From the NCBI GenBank assembly GCA_944323745.1, contig CALUTQ010000001.1:851656-915655 (forward strand): a stretch of 64,000 nt of DNA. The letters are read 5' to 3'. Each line of letters begins with the position of its first letter. Position 1 is the stretch's first letter. The notes beneath the pieces are model-generated. The model had not been told where the DNA came from and ran no database searches. It was given only the letters and a program-made list of their open reading frames with translations. Shown here piece by piece: positions 17,851-26,863 of this stretch. A program made the position numbers and the translations under genes. Origin of the DNA: Candidatus Avelusimicrobium pullarium. GTDB lineage: Bacteria > Elusimicrobiota > Elusimicrobia > Elusimicrobiales > Elusimicrobiaceae.

Positions 17851-18585
17851 ATGCCTTCTTCTCCCCGCAAAATTGCTTTAGTTACCGGCGCCAGCCGCGG
17901 TATCGGGCTGGCTATAGCCAAACAGCTGGCGCAGGACGGGTTTGACATTTGGCTGAACTATCATTCCAATCACGCCGCCGCACAAGCCGCCCAAAAAGAA
18001 ATAGAATCTTTTGGTGCCCGATGCACTCTGCTTCCCTTTGACGTGGCAGACGGTGCCGCCGTGCAGGCCGCGCTGAACCCCTTGCTTAAAGAACACACCC
18101 CCTATGCCTTGGTCAACAATGCCGGCATACGCAAAGACAATTTGCTCCTTTTTATGCAGGACCAGGAATGGGACGCCGTGCTTTCCACCGTTTTGGGCGG
18201 GTTTTATCAGGTGACGAAAACGGTGCTGGCTTCTATGGTCTATGCACGTCAGGGGCGCATTGTCAATATTGCTTCTGCGGCGGCGCACGCGCCGGTGCCG
18301 GGGCAGACAAACTATTCGGCCGCCAAGGCCGGTCTGGTGGGGGCCACGCGCAGCCTGGCAGCGGAAGTGGCCAAACGCAATGTGCTGGTCAATGCCGTAT
18401 CGCCCGGGTTTATTGAAACGGATATGCTGGAAGGCCTGCCCATAGACAAAATTTTGCCGCTCATCCCGCTGCGCCGCTTAGGCAAACCGCAAGAAGTGGC
18501 GGCGCTGGTGTCTTTTTTATGTTCGGAAAAAGCCTCCTATATCACCGGACAAGTGTTTCAGGTGAACGGCGGTATTTGTATGTAA
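17851..18585 (+). CDS. 3-oxoacyl-ACP reductase of the aryl-polyene-type cluster
   Basis: 244 residues, a complete short-chain dehydrogenase of FabG type: NADP-binding 'TGASRGIG' at about 11-18, 'NNAG' near 90, catalytic Ser in 'NIASAAA' and 'YSAAK' with Tyr/Lys near 151-155. It would reduce the beta-keto group after each chain extension. GGAGG precedes the ATG and it is the first gene of the long operon that runs to 31105, matching the position and role of the ketoreductase in aryl polyene loci. Confidence 0.85.
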   Translation: MPSSPRKIALVTGASRGIGLAIAKQLAQDGFDIWLNYHSNHAAAQAAQKEIESFGARCTLLPFDVADGAAVQAALNPLLKEHTPYALVNNAGIRKDNLLLFMQDQEWDAVLSTVLGGFYQVTKTVLASMVYARQGRIVNIASAAAHAPVPGQTNYSAAKAGLVGATRSLAAEVAKRNVLVNAVSPGFIETDMLEGLPIDKILPLIPLRRLGKPQEVAALVSFLCSEKASYITGQVFQVNGGICM

Positions 18586-18614
18586 GGCCGTTTGTCAATG
18601 GGAAAAAAGGGCTA

Positions 18615-18632
18615 AATTGATATAATACAAAT
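18615..18632 (+). promoter_or_regulatory. Extended -10 six bases before the ketosynthase ATG
   Basis: TGA-TATAAT (18618-18626) then 6 bases then ATG at 18633, with no ribosome-binding site. This would start a leaderless transcript inside the operon. Confidence 0.5.
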
Positions 18633-19853
18633 ATGGATGCTTCAAATACGGTTGTTATTACCGGTATGGGGGCGGTCAGCCCCTATGGCTTCGGCGTAGA
18701 AACATTTTGGAACGGGTTGCTTAACGCCCGCCCCTGTATGCACACCGTGCCGGAGCTGGAGGCCCTGCCCTTGGTGCAAACCAAAGTGGCCGCCACCGTC
18801 CCGCCGGCAGATTATTCCTTTATCCCGCGCAAATACCGGCGCGGAATGAGCCGTATGGGGCTGTATGCCTATTGTGCCGCACAGGAAGCCTTAAAGCAAG
18901 CCGGCTACGACCAAGCGCCGACGCATTTGGGTTTTTTTATGGGCTCTACGCTCAACAGCATTTCCGTATGGCTGGAATTGGCTTCTTACAGTCAGGGGGC
19001 GCATTTGGAGCGGATAAAAACCTCCGACTTTTTGCAAATTATGAACCACTCCCCGCTGGCGGGCGTGTGCCAAGCACTCAAAATTAACGGCCCCGCTATG
19101 GGCAACAGCGAAGCCTGCGCCACCGGCTTAATGAACATTGGTCTGGGGTTTATGGCCATTCGCTCGGGGCTGGTAAGCCAAGCTTTATGCGGCGGTACGG
19201 AAGAATATCACCCTATGTTCAGTGCCTGTTTTGACATTATGCAGGCTACGTCCAAAAACGCCAACGATTGCCCTGACACCGCCTGCCGTCCTTTTGACCA
19301 AAGCCGCACCGGTTTGGTGGTGGCGGAAGGATGCGGGCTGGTGTTTATGGAAAGCAAACAAAGCGCCTTGGCGCGCGGGGCCACGGTGCTGGCGGAAGTG
19401 CTGGGTTTTTATGCCAATACGGAAACGGAAAATATGGCGTTTCCGTCCGCGCTTACGCTGCAGCACTGTATGCAGGGTGCGCTGGACGCCTGCGGCGTGC
19501 GTGCCGAACAAGTAGATTTATTAAATGCCCACGCTACGGGCACCATCGCAGGCGACATTGCCGAAACGCAAGCCGCCCAAGCGGTATTCGGCCCGCAGCT
19601 GCGCATTAACAGCCTAAAAGGCCATATCGGGCATACGATGGGCGCCAGCGGCAGTCTGGAAAGTATTGCCTGCGTAAATATGCTTGCCCGACAAACGGTG
19701 CTGCCCACCAAAAACCTGTGCCGGCCCGACGAACGCTGTGCGGCGCTGGCATATCAAAAAGAAGTGCAGCAAACTCCGCTTCGGATGATTCTTAAAAACA
19801 GTTTTGCCATCGGCGGAAACAATTGTTCCTTGTTGCTTAGGAGGCCAGAGTGA
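18633..19853 (+). CDS. Beta-ketoacyl-ACP synthase (first)
   Basis: 406 residues of KAS I/II (FabF-like) type with the complete Cys-His-His triad: Cys162 in 'NSEACATG', His300 in 'NAHATGT' and His331 in 'KGHIGHTMG'. It performs decarboxylative condensation with malonyl-ACP. The gap of 47 bases after the reductase holds a possible separate promoter with the predicted transcript start on the ATG itself. It overlaps the ACP gene by 4 bases. Confidence 0.85.
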   Translation: MDASNTVVITGMGAVSPYGFGVETFWNGLLNARPCMHTVPELEALPLVQTKVAATVPPADYSFIPRKYRRGMSRMGLYAYCAAQEALKQAGYDQAPTHLGFFMGSTLNSISVWLELASYSQGAHLERIKTSDFLQIMNHSPLAGVCQALKINGPAMGNSEACATGLMNIGLGFMAIRSGLVSQALCGGTEEYHPMFSACFDIMQATSKNANDCPDTACRPFDQSRTGLVVAEGCGLVFMESKQSALARGATVLAEVLGFYANTETENMAFPSALTLQHCMQGALDACGVRAEQVDLLNAHATGTIAGDIAETQAAQAVFGPQLRINSLKGHIGHTMGASGSLESIACVNMLARQTVLPTKNLCRPDERCAALAYQKEVQQTPLRMILKNSFAIGGNNCSLLLRRPE

Positions 19854-20110
19854 TTACCAGAGAAGAAATTATCAAACGTACCAATGAAGCGTTGGAAAAA
19901 GAATTTGAATTCCGCGCAGAACAGCTTGTTCCGTCCGCCCGCTTGCGCGACGACCTGGGCTTGGACAGCCTGGACGCCTTGGATATGGTGGTGGTGCTGG
20001 AACAGCAGTTTGGCGTAACCCTGCGCCAAGGCTATGACCTGCGCACCATTATCACCTTGGACGATCTGTACAACTTTATTGAAAAAATTGCCCGCGAACA
20101 CAATAAATAA
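19850..20110 (+). CDS. Acyl carrier protein (first)
   Basis: 86 residues starting at GTG (AGGAGG 5 bases upstream, inside the ketosynthase gene). The phosphopantetheine site is 'GLDSLDALDM' with Ser40. It carries the growing polyene chain. The ACP is acidic and has the usual four-helix length. Confidence 0.85.
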   Translation: MITREEIIKRTNEALEKEFEFRAEQLVPSARLRDDLGLDSLDALDMVVVLEQQFGVTLRQGYDLRTIITLDDLYNFIEKIAREHNK

Positions 20111-20111
20111 T

Positions 20112-20840
20112 ATGGGCTGGCTGCGCTGTTATTTTAATACGTTTTGTTTGGGCGGGGCGGCATTGTGCTGGCTGTTTTTTTCTACGCTGGTTGCGGCGCC
20201 GTTTTTGCTGTTGTGTGCCGACAAAACGGGCACGCGGGTGCGCAAATTTGTGTTTTTTCAGTCGCGCGGCATTATGCGTTTTATGCGCTGGGCCAGCAGC
20301 GGCTGGCAGGTGCAAACGGCGCCGGTGCCTGCCGGCAGCCGCGTGATTGTGGCCAACCACGCTTCGGCGCTGGACTTATATACCGTCTGTATGTTCGGTT
20401 TTGATAACGTGGTGTACGTAACCAAAGAGTGGGTCTTTCGCCTGCCTTTTTTTGGCTATATTATGCGTGCGGCCGGTTATATAGACGCGGGCCACACCAC
20501 GCCGCAGGAAATGCTGGCGCGGTGCCGTCAGGCGGTGAAAAACGGCTGCGACATCGTGTTTTTTCCGCAAGGGTCGCGCAAAGACCCGCAAGTCCGTTTT
20601 AAAAGCGGGGCTTTTTATTTGGCCGAACAGCTGCAATTGCCGGTGGTGCCGCTGGCCATTGCCGGCACGCAGCAAATGCTGCCAGCGGGGCAGTGGCGCA
20701 TAAAGCCGGCGCGCATTGTGCTTAAACTTTTTCCGGCCGTGTACCCGCAGGAATTTACCGGCCCGCTGGGCCATTTGCATATGGCGCAAAGCGTAAAAAA
20801 ACAGATTATGTCTTTTGTCAATAAGGAGAATAACGTATGA
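20112..20840 (+). CDS. PlsC-like acyltransferase
   Basis: 242 residues from the ATG just after the ACP stop; an in-frame start at 20034 would run through the ACP gene and was rejected. A membrane helix sits at about 8-35, followed by the 'NHASALD' (HX4D) motif near 80 and 'FFPQGSR' near 155, the acyl-acceptor and phosphate-binding motifs of 1-acylglycerol-3-phosphate acyltransferases. In aryl polyene loci this type of enzyme helps attach the polyene to its lipid anchor. Confidence 0.8.
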   Translation: MGWLRCYFNTFCLGGAALCWLFFSTLVAAPFLLLCADKTGTRVRKFVFFQSRGIMRFMRWASSGWQVQTAPVPAGSRVIVANHASALDLYTVCMFGFDNVVYVTKEWVFRLPFFGYIMRAAGYIDAGHTTPQEMLARCRQAVKNGCDIVFFPQGSRKDPQVRFKSGAFYLAEQLQLPVVPLAIAGTQQMLPAGQWRIKPARIVLKLFPAVYPQEFTGPLGHLHMAQSVKKQIMSFVNKENNV

Positions 20841-21217
20841 AAAAACTGTGCAGTGTACTGCTTTTAGGCGTGCTGGCCTGTGCGGGGTGCCGCACGTTTC
20901 CGCCGGTGCAAAATGTGCAACATCAGTCCGTATCGGCCCAAAGTATGGCCGCGGTGGAAAAGGCTATTGAAGTGGGGGGGACCAATAAAGGTTGGGTGGT
21001 CACCAAAGTGCGCGACGGTTTGATGGAAGCCACCCTTAACATCCGCAATCATCAGGTAGTGGTGGACATCCCTTACGGGGCCGATTATTATTCCATTTTG
21101 TATAAAACCAGCACCAACCTGCGCTATAACGAAAAAAAGGGTACCATTCATCCCCGCTATAATACGTGGATCATTTATTTAAACCGTTCCATCAACGCCG
21201 CTTTGGCCGCCCAATAA
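20837..21217 (+). CDS. Small lipoprotein of the cluster
   Basis: 126 residues with a lipoprotein signal peptide (MKKLCSVLLLGVLACAGC, lipid-modified Cys18). The mature part is small and beta-rich with no known motif. The ATGA overlap with the acyltransferase and the position before the dehydratase suggest an envelope role in polyene placement. Confidence 0.7.
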   Translation: MKKLCSVLLLGVLACAGCRTFPPVQNVQHQSVSAQSMAAVEKAIEVGGTNKGWVVTKVRDGLMEATLNIRNHQVVVDIPYGADYYSILYKTSTNLRYNEKKGTIHPRYNTWIIYLNRSINAALAAQ

Positions 21218-21220
21218 CGT

Positions 21221-21667
21221 ATGGTGCAAACCTATCCGCCCGTTGACAGTCTGCTGCCGCATCGCCCGCCTATGCTGTGGGTGGAGCAGATTTTGGACGT
21301 ACAGGGCTCCGTCGGCATTGTGCGCGCTTTAGTAAAAGCGGAGCATTTGTTTTTGCGGCAGGACGGCACCTTGGCGCCGGAAGCATACTGCGAGCTTATT
21401 GCACAGGGCTTTGGCGCGTGTGAGGCCTACCGCCGCATTAAACAGGGGCTTAGCATAAACGGCGGCGGCTATTTGGTCAGCGTGCGGGATATGCAATGCC
21501 TGGCGCTGGCCCGCGCCGGCGACGAACTGACGGTGCGCACGGAAAAGACGGACGAATGTTTTGACACGTACATCGTGCAGGGGCAGGTTTTTCGGCAAGA
21601 AGAAAAACTGGCCCAAGCGGTGGTATATGTTTATATGTGGCAGGGAAAGGAGCCCCCGAAACAATGA
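21221..21667 (+). CDS. 3-hydroxyacyl-ACP dehydratase, hotdog fold
   Basis: 148 residues. 'LLPHRPPMLWV' near 11-21 is the His-containing first motif of FabZ/ApeP-type dehydratases, and 'PEAYCELIAQGFGACEAY' follows on the central helix. It would dehydrate the hydroxyacyl intermediate to the trans-enoyl, giving one conjugated double bond per cycle since no enoyl reductase is present in the operon. Confidence 0.8.
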   Translation: MVQTYPPVDSLLPHRPPMLWVEQILDVQGSVGIVRALVKAEHLFLRQDGTLAPEAYCELIAQGFGACEAYRRIKQGLSINGGGYLVSVRDMQCLALARAGDELTVRTEKTDECFDTYIVQGQVFRQEEKLAQAVVYVYMWQGKEPPKQ

Positions 21668-22254
21668 AAAAATACGCCTTAAGCTTTTGTTTTGCCTTGG
21701 CGGCCGCGGCCGTTTTTGCCCAGCAGGGGGCGGACCTGCTGGCCCGCTATGCCGCACGTATCGCGGAGGTAAAAACCCTGCAGAGCCATTTTACCGAAGA
21801 AAAACACCTCGCCCTGCTTAGTGAGCCTTTAAAAAGCCAAGGCAATCTGGTGTTTGACAAAACCTCCCGCCGGTTGCGCTGGCAATATACGCAACCTTTT
21901 GAAAACGGTTTTTTAATTACGCAAAGCGGCGTGTTTCGCCTGCAGGACGGCAAAAAACAAGCCGTCAAAAACGCCTTGGGGCGTATGATGGCCGCGCAAA
22001 TGCTGGTATGGCTGACGTTAGATTTTGCTTCTTTGCAGCAAGATTATCAAATTACGCTTAACGGGCAGGAAATAACGTTTGTGCCGCGTTCACAGCAAAA
22101 TAAAGCAGTTCAAAAAATTACCGTACTTGTAGACGCGCAAAACCCGCAGCTGGTGCGGCAGGTTACAATGCTGGAGCCGGGCGGAGATTTTGTGGTGTGG
22201 AAATTTGCCGACACGCGTTTGAATGAACCGCTGCCGCAAGGGGCTTTGTTATGA
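21664..22254 (+). CDS. LolA-like outer-membrane carrier
   Basis: 196 residues from the ATG that overlaps the dehydratase stop. A Sec signal peptide (about 1-19, ending AVFAQ) precedes a LolA-type beta sheet ('FTEEKHLALLSEPLKSQGNL', 'RLRWQYTQPF', 'GVFRLQDG'). In polyene clusters such a protein is thought to carry the lipid across the periplasm. Confidence 0.75.
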   Translation: MKKYALSFCFALAAAAVFAQQGADLLARYAARIAEVKTLQSHFTEEKHLALLSEPLKSQGNLVFDKTSRRLRWQYTQPFENGFLITQSGVFRLQDGKKQAVKNALGRMMAAQMLVWLTLDFASLQQDYQITLNGQEITFVPRSQQNKAVQKITVLVDAQNPQLVRQVTMLEPGGDFVVWKFADTRLNEPLPQGALL

Positions 22255-24506
22255 AGCCGTCCCGCGCGCACCTTAAACTGCTGCTTGCGGTGCTGGCGGC
22301 GGGGCTGTGTGCGTGGGGGGTGCTGCGCGGCCCGCTGGAGCAGGACATACAGGCCCTTGTTCCCAAGGCGCTTAAACAGGCGCTGTCTCTTTTTCAGCAT
22401 TCTCCTTTAAGCCAAAAATTGCTGGTGTTTGTGCAAGCGCCCTCTGCCGTGCAGGCCGCCCAAACGGCCCAATGGCTCGGGCAGCAGCTGACGCAGGAAA
22501 AACTCGTGCAGCCGCGGGTACGGAGCGACGAAAATGTCTTTTCTTTTCTGTTGCGCGCTTTGCCGGCGCGTTTTGACGCACAGGACCAAGCCGCACTGGA
22601 AAAAACCCTTTCCCCGCAGGGGATAGACCGTCAGCTGGCACAAGCCAGAGAGCAGCTGTTTTCGCTGGAAAGTATGGCGGTAAAACAACGCCTGCCGCTG
22701 GACCCTTTTAATTTAACCTCGCTGTTAATTGCCAAATGGGCCCGCTTGGGGGAAAACACCCAAACGCAATATCAGGGGGGCTTTTTAGCTAATGAAGAAG
22801 GCACCCTGCAGGCCGGCGTGTATGATACGCCTGCGGTGTTGGCCGACGTCGGGGCCGCACAACGTATACAGCAAACGTTCGCGCGTTTGCAAAAAGAGTT
22901 GCCTGCGGGGGTGCGTATCTTTTTTATGGGCGGCCTGCGCTATACGTGGGAAAATTTTTCCGTCATTAAGCGCGACCTTGTTTTGATTTCGCTGACAGGG
23001 CTTACCCTGCTGGCGGTTTTGTTTTGGTGGTTATTTCGTTCCAAAAGGGCAGTACTCATTTATTTGCTGCCGCTTTTGGTGCTGCCGCCGGCTGCTTTGA
23101 TTACCCAATGCGTATTTGGCCGCTTAAGCGGCATTACGCTGGGGTTTGGCAGCGTGGTGGCGGGCCTGTCGGTAGATTATGCCATTTATGTGTATTTTGC
23201 TTTGCAGGCTTCTGCCGCTACGCCGGCACATACGCTTTTGCGTATACGCAGGCATTTGGGATGCAATTTTTTAACGTCAGCGGCGTGTTTTGCCGCCTTA
23301 TTGTTTTCGTCTATAGAAGTATTTAAGCAAATAGCCGTTTTCGGCATTAGTGCGCTGGCGTTGGCTTTATGGGCGGCACTGTATATATTGCCTGATTATT
23401 TTGCCTGTGCCGCCTCCGCCCCGCGCCGCACGGCCCCGTGGCGGATAAAACCGCTGGCGTTTTTACCGGCGTGTCTGCTCAGCCTTTGTTTGCTGGCTTT
23501 TGGGGCGTGGGGCGTGCAAAAAACCGTTTTCAGCCACGGGTTGGACTCGCTCAACTCCGTCTCTGCCTCTTTTGTGCAGGACAAACAACTGGCCGATCAA
23601 TTGTTTTCCGCCAATGAGCAAGCCTTGCTGTTTGCCTTGGGCTCCACGGCCGATGAAGCCTTGGCGCAAAACGAGGCGCTGTCTGTCCTTTTGCCCGCGC
23701 CGCTGGCCGTGAGCGGGCTGTTTGTGTCGGCAAACACCCGACGGGAAAACCAAGCCCGTTGGAACGGCTTTTGGTCGGATAAACGGGTGGCCCGCACGCG
23801 CCGTTTGCTGCAGGAAACAGCGCAAAAAAACGGTTTTCAGGCGGCGGCTTTTGCACCGTTTTGGCAATGGCTGCCGCGTTCTTTGCAGGGGGAAGATGCA
23901 GATTTTTCCGCTTGGTACAACCCGCTGGTGCGTTTGGACGACGGCTCTTACGCCGTGGTCAACATTGTGCCCGATGAGCCCGCCTACGAGCAGGCCGCGG
24001 CCAAGGCGAAGGCTGTTTTTGTGTCGGTGCGGCGCCTGCAAAATCAGCTGACGCAGGCTGTTAAAAAAGAAGCGGTGTGGGTAGTTTCTTTGGCATCTGT
24101 ATTTAATTTGCTGGCGGTATGGGGGCTGTTTAGACGCTTAAAAGAAGCACTGCTTTGTTTTATTCCCGTGGTGCTGGGCGGATGTGTTTTGTTTGGCATA
24201 TTGGCGCTAAGCGGGGTGCAGGTTAATTTGTTCGGGCTTATTTTTCTGCCGCTTTTGGTGGGGCTGGGTATTGATTACGCCATTTTCCAGCTGATGAAGT
24301 ACCGCGCCGGTCAAGCCGCTTCGGCCGTGTACCCCGTGCAGGCATTGCTGGCGGCGGGCCTTTCTACGCTGGTGGGGTTTGGCGTATTGGCGCTGGCACA
24401 GCATACGGTGCTTTTTATGATGGGCTTGTGTGCTTTAATAGGCATTGGCGGTGCGGTGGCGGCGGCGGTATGGGTGCTGCCGGCATTTTTAAAGAGGTAC
24501 GTATGA
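22251..24506 (+). CDS. MMPL/RND-family exporter
   Basis: 751 residues. One N-terminal helix, a periplasmic domain to about 240, a block of five or six helices at about 243-390, one more near 400-425, a second periplasmic domain to about 605, and a second helix block at about 608-748. Charged residues in the helix blocks ('GLSVDYAIYVY', 'GLGIDYAIFQL') are the conserved Asp-Tyr pairs of MMPL/RND transporters that couple to the proton gradient. It probably extracts the polyene lipid from the inner membrane for the LolA-like carrier encoded upstream. Confidence 0.85.
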   Translation: MKPSRAHLKLLLAVLAAGLCAWGVLRGPLEQDIQALVPKALKQALSLFQHSPLSQKLLVFVQAPSAVQAAQTAQWLGQQLTQEKLVQPRVRSDENVFSFLLRALPARFDAQDQAALEKTLSPQGIDRQLAQAREQLFSLESMAVKQRLPLDPFNLTSLLIAKWARLGENTQTQYQGGFLANEEGTLQAGVYDTPAVLADVGAAQRIQQTFARLQKELPAGVRIFFMGGLRYTWENFSVIKRDLVLISLTGLTLLAVLFWWLFRSKRAVLIYLLPLLVLPPAALITQCVFGRLSGITLGFGSVVAGLSVDYAIYVYFALQASAATPAHTLLRIRRHLGCNFLTSAACFAALLFSSIEVFKQIAVFGISALALALWAALYILPDYFACAASAPRRTAPWRIKPLAFLPACLLSLCLLAFGAWGVQKTVFSHGLDSLNSVSASFVQDKQLADQLFSANEQALLFALGSTADEALAQNEALSVLLPAPLAVSGLFVSANTRRENQARWNGFWSDKRVARTRRLLQETAQKNGFQAAAFAPFWQWLPRSLQGEDADFSAWYNPLVRLDDGSYAVVNIVPDEPAYEQAAAKAKAVFVSVRRLQNQLTQAVKKEAVWVVSLASVFNLLAVWGLFRRLKEALLCFIPVVLGGCVLFGILALSGVQVNLFGLIFLPLLVGLGIDYAIFQLMKYRAGQAASAVYPVQALLAAGLSTLVGFGVLALAQHTVLFMMGLCALIGIGGAVAAAVWVLPAFLKRYV

Positions 24507-24916
24507 AACATTTTTGGGTGTTTTTTGCCGCGGTATATTTGGCGGGTTGTTCGGCGGCGGTGGTGTATGCGCCGGCGCAGCCGCAGCCCATTTTGCTTGC
24601 GCAAAGTGCCGTGGCGCGCGGCGTATTGGAGCCGCAAGGCCTGGCCTTTACGCTTGTCAGCCAATACCAAAACGGAACGGCACGGGTGCTGATATTGGGC
24701 GAGCCGCTTATAAAGCTGGCGGATATGACGGTATCTGCCGAACAAATTCGCGTGCATTATCGGGCACCGCGTCTGCCCAAGGCATTGGTGCGTCAATGGG
24801 GCAATTTGGTGCAAAACCATTTTTTGACGCCCTGTCCGGCCGCACATATGCGGCAGCCGCTTGGGCGCACAGGCAGTTATTTTGACGTGCAGGTAAAGGG
24901 GGGCATATGTCCATAG
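24503..24916 (+). CDS. DUF3261-like lipoprotein
   Basis: 137 residues with a lipobox 'YLAGC' (Cys14). Length and position (between exporter and hotdog protein) match the DUF3261 lipoproteins of aryl polyene clusters; the match is by context and general pattern. The start is the ATG overlapping the exporter stop. Confidence 0.65.
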   Translation: MKHFWVFFAAVYLAGCSAAVVYAPAQPQPILLAQSAVARGVLEPQGLAFTLVSQYQNGTARVLILGEPLIKLADMTVSAEQIRVHYRAPRLPKALVRQWGNLVQNHFLTPCPAAHMRQPLGRTGSYFDVQVKGGICP

Positions 24917-25263
24917 AACAGGCGGCGCAAGCGTGTTTTTGCACGGCCGATGAACAAGGTTTTGTGTATCATATAAAGGCTGATTTTCCGGCCTTTAACG
25001 GCCACTTTAAAGACTATCCCGTGCTGCCTGCCGTGGGGCAGCTGGCTTTGTGCACAGACGCGGCCTGCCGTTTTTTAAATAAACCGGTGCAGTTGGCCGC
25101 AGTTAAACGGGCCAAGTTTATCAGCCCCGTGCAACCCGGGGTTTCTATGCGCATTTGTTTTTCCGCCCGTCCGGACGGACTGCTTGCCGTGCAGCTCTCG
25201 GAAGACAAAACACATAAAAAAATCAGCCAGCTTATTTTGCAATTTACGGATAAAACCCAATGA
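24907..25263 (+). CDS. Second hotdog-fold dehydratase-like protein
   Basis: 118 residues. 'FPAFNGHFKDYPVLPAVGQL' resembles the FabA/FabZ 'GHFPxxPVxPGV' active-site segment with His33. Proteins of this kind (ApeI type) partner with the main dehydratase. It overlaps the genes on both sides. Confidence 0.75.
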   Translation: MSIEQAAQACFCTADEQGFVYHIKADFPAFNGHFKDYPVLPAVGQLALCTDAACRFLNKPVQLAAVKRAKFISPVQPGVSMRICFSARPDGLLAVQLSEDKTHKKISQLILQFTDKTQ

Positions 25264-25730
25264 AAAAATATATTTATTTCAAACAGAACCCGGGGGATCC
25301 CGCCCCGCTTGAAAAATCGGTTTTCCATACGGTACGTTTTTATGAAATAGACGCTATGAAAATTGTCTGGCACGGCCATTATGTGGCTATGTGCGAAGAC
25401 GCCCGTATGGCCCTGGGCGACGCCGTGGGCCTGGGATATGGCGATTTTTACAAACGCGGCATTTTGCTGCCGGTGCGGCAGATGCATTTGGACTATTTGG
25501 CCCCGCTTTGCTATGGGCATACCTATGAGGTTAAAGCGCGTTTGTTTTACAGCGAAGCGGTGCGCCTGAATGTGGACTTTACCATTTTAGACGAAGCCAA
25601 ACGCCTTATGGCGCGCGGCTACAGCGTGCAGCTGCTGACGGATAAAAACCAACAGGTGCTGTTTGAGCGCCCGCCCTTTTACGAAGAAATATGCCAAGCC
25701 TGGAAACAGGGGAAAATAAAACTCCCTTAA
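25260..25730 (+). CDS. Hotdog acyl-CoA/ACP thioesterase
   Basis: 156 residues of 4-hydroxybenzoyl-CoA thioesterase (YbgC) type: 'VRFYEIDAMKIVWHGHYVAMCEDAR' contains the Asp and the following His/Tyr layout of the family active site. It probably releases the acyl chain or clears misprimed ACP. Confidence 0.75.
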   Translation: MKKYIYFKQNPGDPAPLEKSVFHTVRFYEIDAMKIVWHGHYVAMCEDARMALGDAVGLGYGDFYKRGILLPVRQMHLDYLAPLCYGHTYEVKARLFYSEAVRLNVDFTILDEAKRLMARGYSVQLLTDKNQQVLFERPPFYEEICQAWKQGKIKLP

Positions 25731-26863
25731 AATTTTTGGTGCTTATTGCCCACTACAACCATACCGGCACGCTGCGGCAGGTAGCGCAGGCGTGCTGTGC
25801 TGTTTGGCCGGATGTACTGGTGGTGGATGACGGCAGCGACACAGACGTAACACCCCTTTTGCAGGGCTTGCAGGTGCACTTAGTGCGCCAAGAGGTCAAC
25901 CAAGGCAAAGGCTGTGCCATTTTAAAAGGGGCGGCTTGGGCTGCCCGACACGGCTTTACCCATATTATTACCATAGATGCCGACGGCCAGCACCAGCCGC
26001 AGGAAATACCGCTTTTTATTGCCCAGGCGCGCCAAACGCCCGACGCGCTGATTATCGGCGTGCGGCGTTTTGACCGCTCGGTGCCGGCTTCTTCGCGTTT
26101 TGGGCGCAAATTTGGCAATTTTTGGGTGCGGGTGCAAACCGGCAAAACCGTGCGGGACATTCAAAGCGGCTACCGTTGCTATCCGGTGGATATGCTGCGC
26201 GTGCTGCACGTGCGCAGCAAACGCTATGCCTTTGAGGTGGAAGTAGCCGTGCGCGCCCTTTGGGCCGGCTTTGCCCTGCAGGAGGTGGACGTGTCCGTCC
26301 ATTACGGCTCGGAGCGTATTTCCCATTTCAGCAAATGGAAAGACAATTTGCGTTTAACGGTGTTAAATACTTTTTTGACGATGCGTTCTATGCTGCCGCT
26401 GGCGCACCGGCAATATGTGCGTCAAAACGGGCATTGGGAGCCCCGTCCCTATGGGCAAACACTAAAAGACAATTTGCGTGAGCCGGGCAGCACGGTGCGC
26501 AATGCACTCTCGGCCGCGTGGGGCATTTTTTGCGGCACGATTGCTTTTCCGGGGGTGCGGCAGGTGTGGCTGTTCGGCGGTGCCGGATGGTGGAATTTGA
26601 ACCGGCTGGTGTGTGTGGGGTTTGAAAAATTATGCGTCGGTCCTTTTGTGCCGGCTTTGTGCATAGAGGCGGGCTATTGGCTGCGCCACGGGCAGTTTTT
26701 AACCGAGTTTAACCTCACCACGCTGGGCCGCCAAATCGGCCAGCGGGTGTGGGAATGGATTTTGGGTTCTTTGCTGCTGGCGCCGCTGTTTGCGGTAATT
26801 GTGTTTGGCGCGGTGGCGCTGGCGGGGCTGATATTGCGCAGGAGCTTATATGAACGCAGCTAA
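25691..26863 (+). CDS. Family 2 glycosyltransferase with DUF2062 tail
   Basis: 390 residues. The N-terminal 230 form a GT-A fold with 'VVDDGSD' and the metal-binding 'DADGQHQP' motif, related to dolichol-phosphate-type enzymes. The C-terminal 150 hold DUF2062 ('NALSAAWGIFCGTIAFPGV') with two or three membrane helices. It overlaps the thioesterase by 40 bases; a slightly later start is possible. It probably glycosylates the lipid anchor or polyene head. Confidence 0.8.
   Translation: MPSLETGENKTPLKFLVLIAHYNHTGTLRQVAQACCAVWPDVLVVDDGSDTDVTPLLQGLQVHLVRQEVNQGKGCAILKGAAWAARHGFTHIITIDADGQHQPQEIPLFIAQARQTPDALIIGVRRFDRSVPASSRFGRKFGNFWVRVQTGKTVRDIQSGYRCYPVDMLRVLHVRSKRYAFEVEVAVRALWAGFALQEVDVSVHYGSERISHFSKWKDNLRLTVLNTFLTMRSMLPLAHRQYVRQNGHWEPRPYGQTLKDNLREPGSTVRNALSAAWGIFCGTIAFPGVRQVWLFGGAGWWNLNRLVCVGFEKLCVGPFVPALCIEAGYWLRHGQFLTEFNLTTLGRQIGQRVWEWILGSLLLAPLFAVIVFGAVALAGLILRRSLYERS

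Noticed and set aside
20034..20111. Upstream in-frame extension of the PlsC-like acyltransferase
   Set aside because: It would run through the 3' end of the ACP gene in another frame; the ATG at 20112 gives the normal N-terminus.
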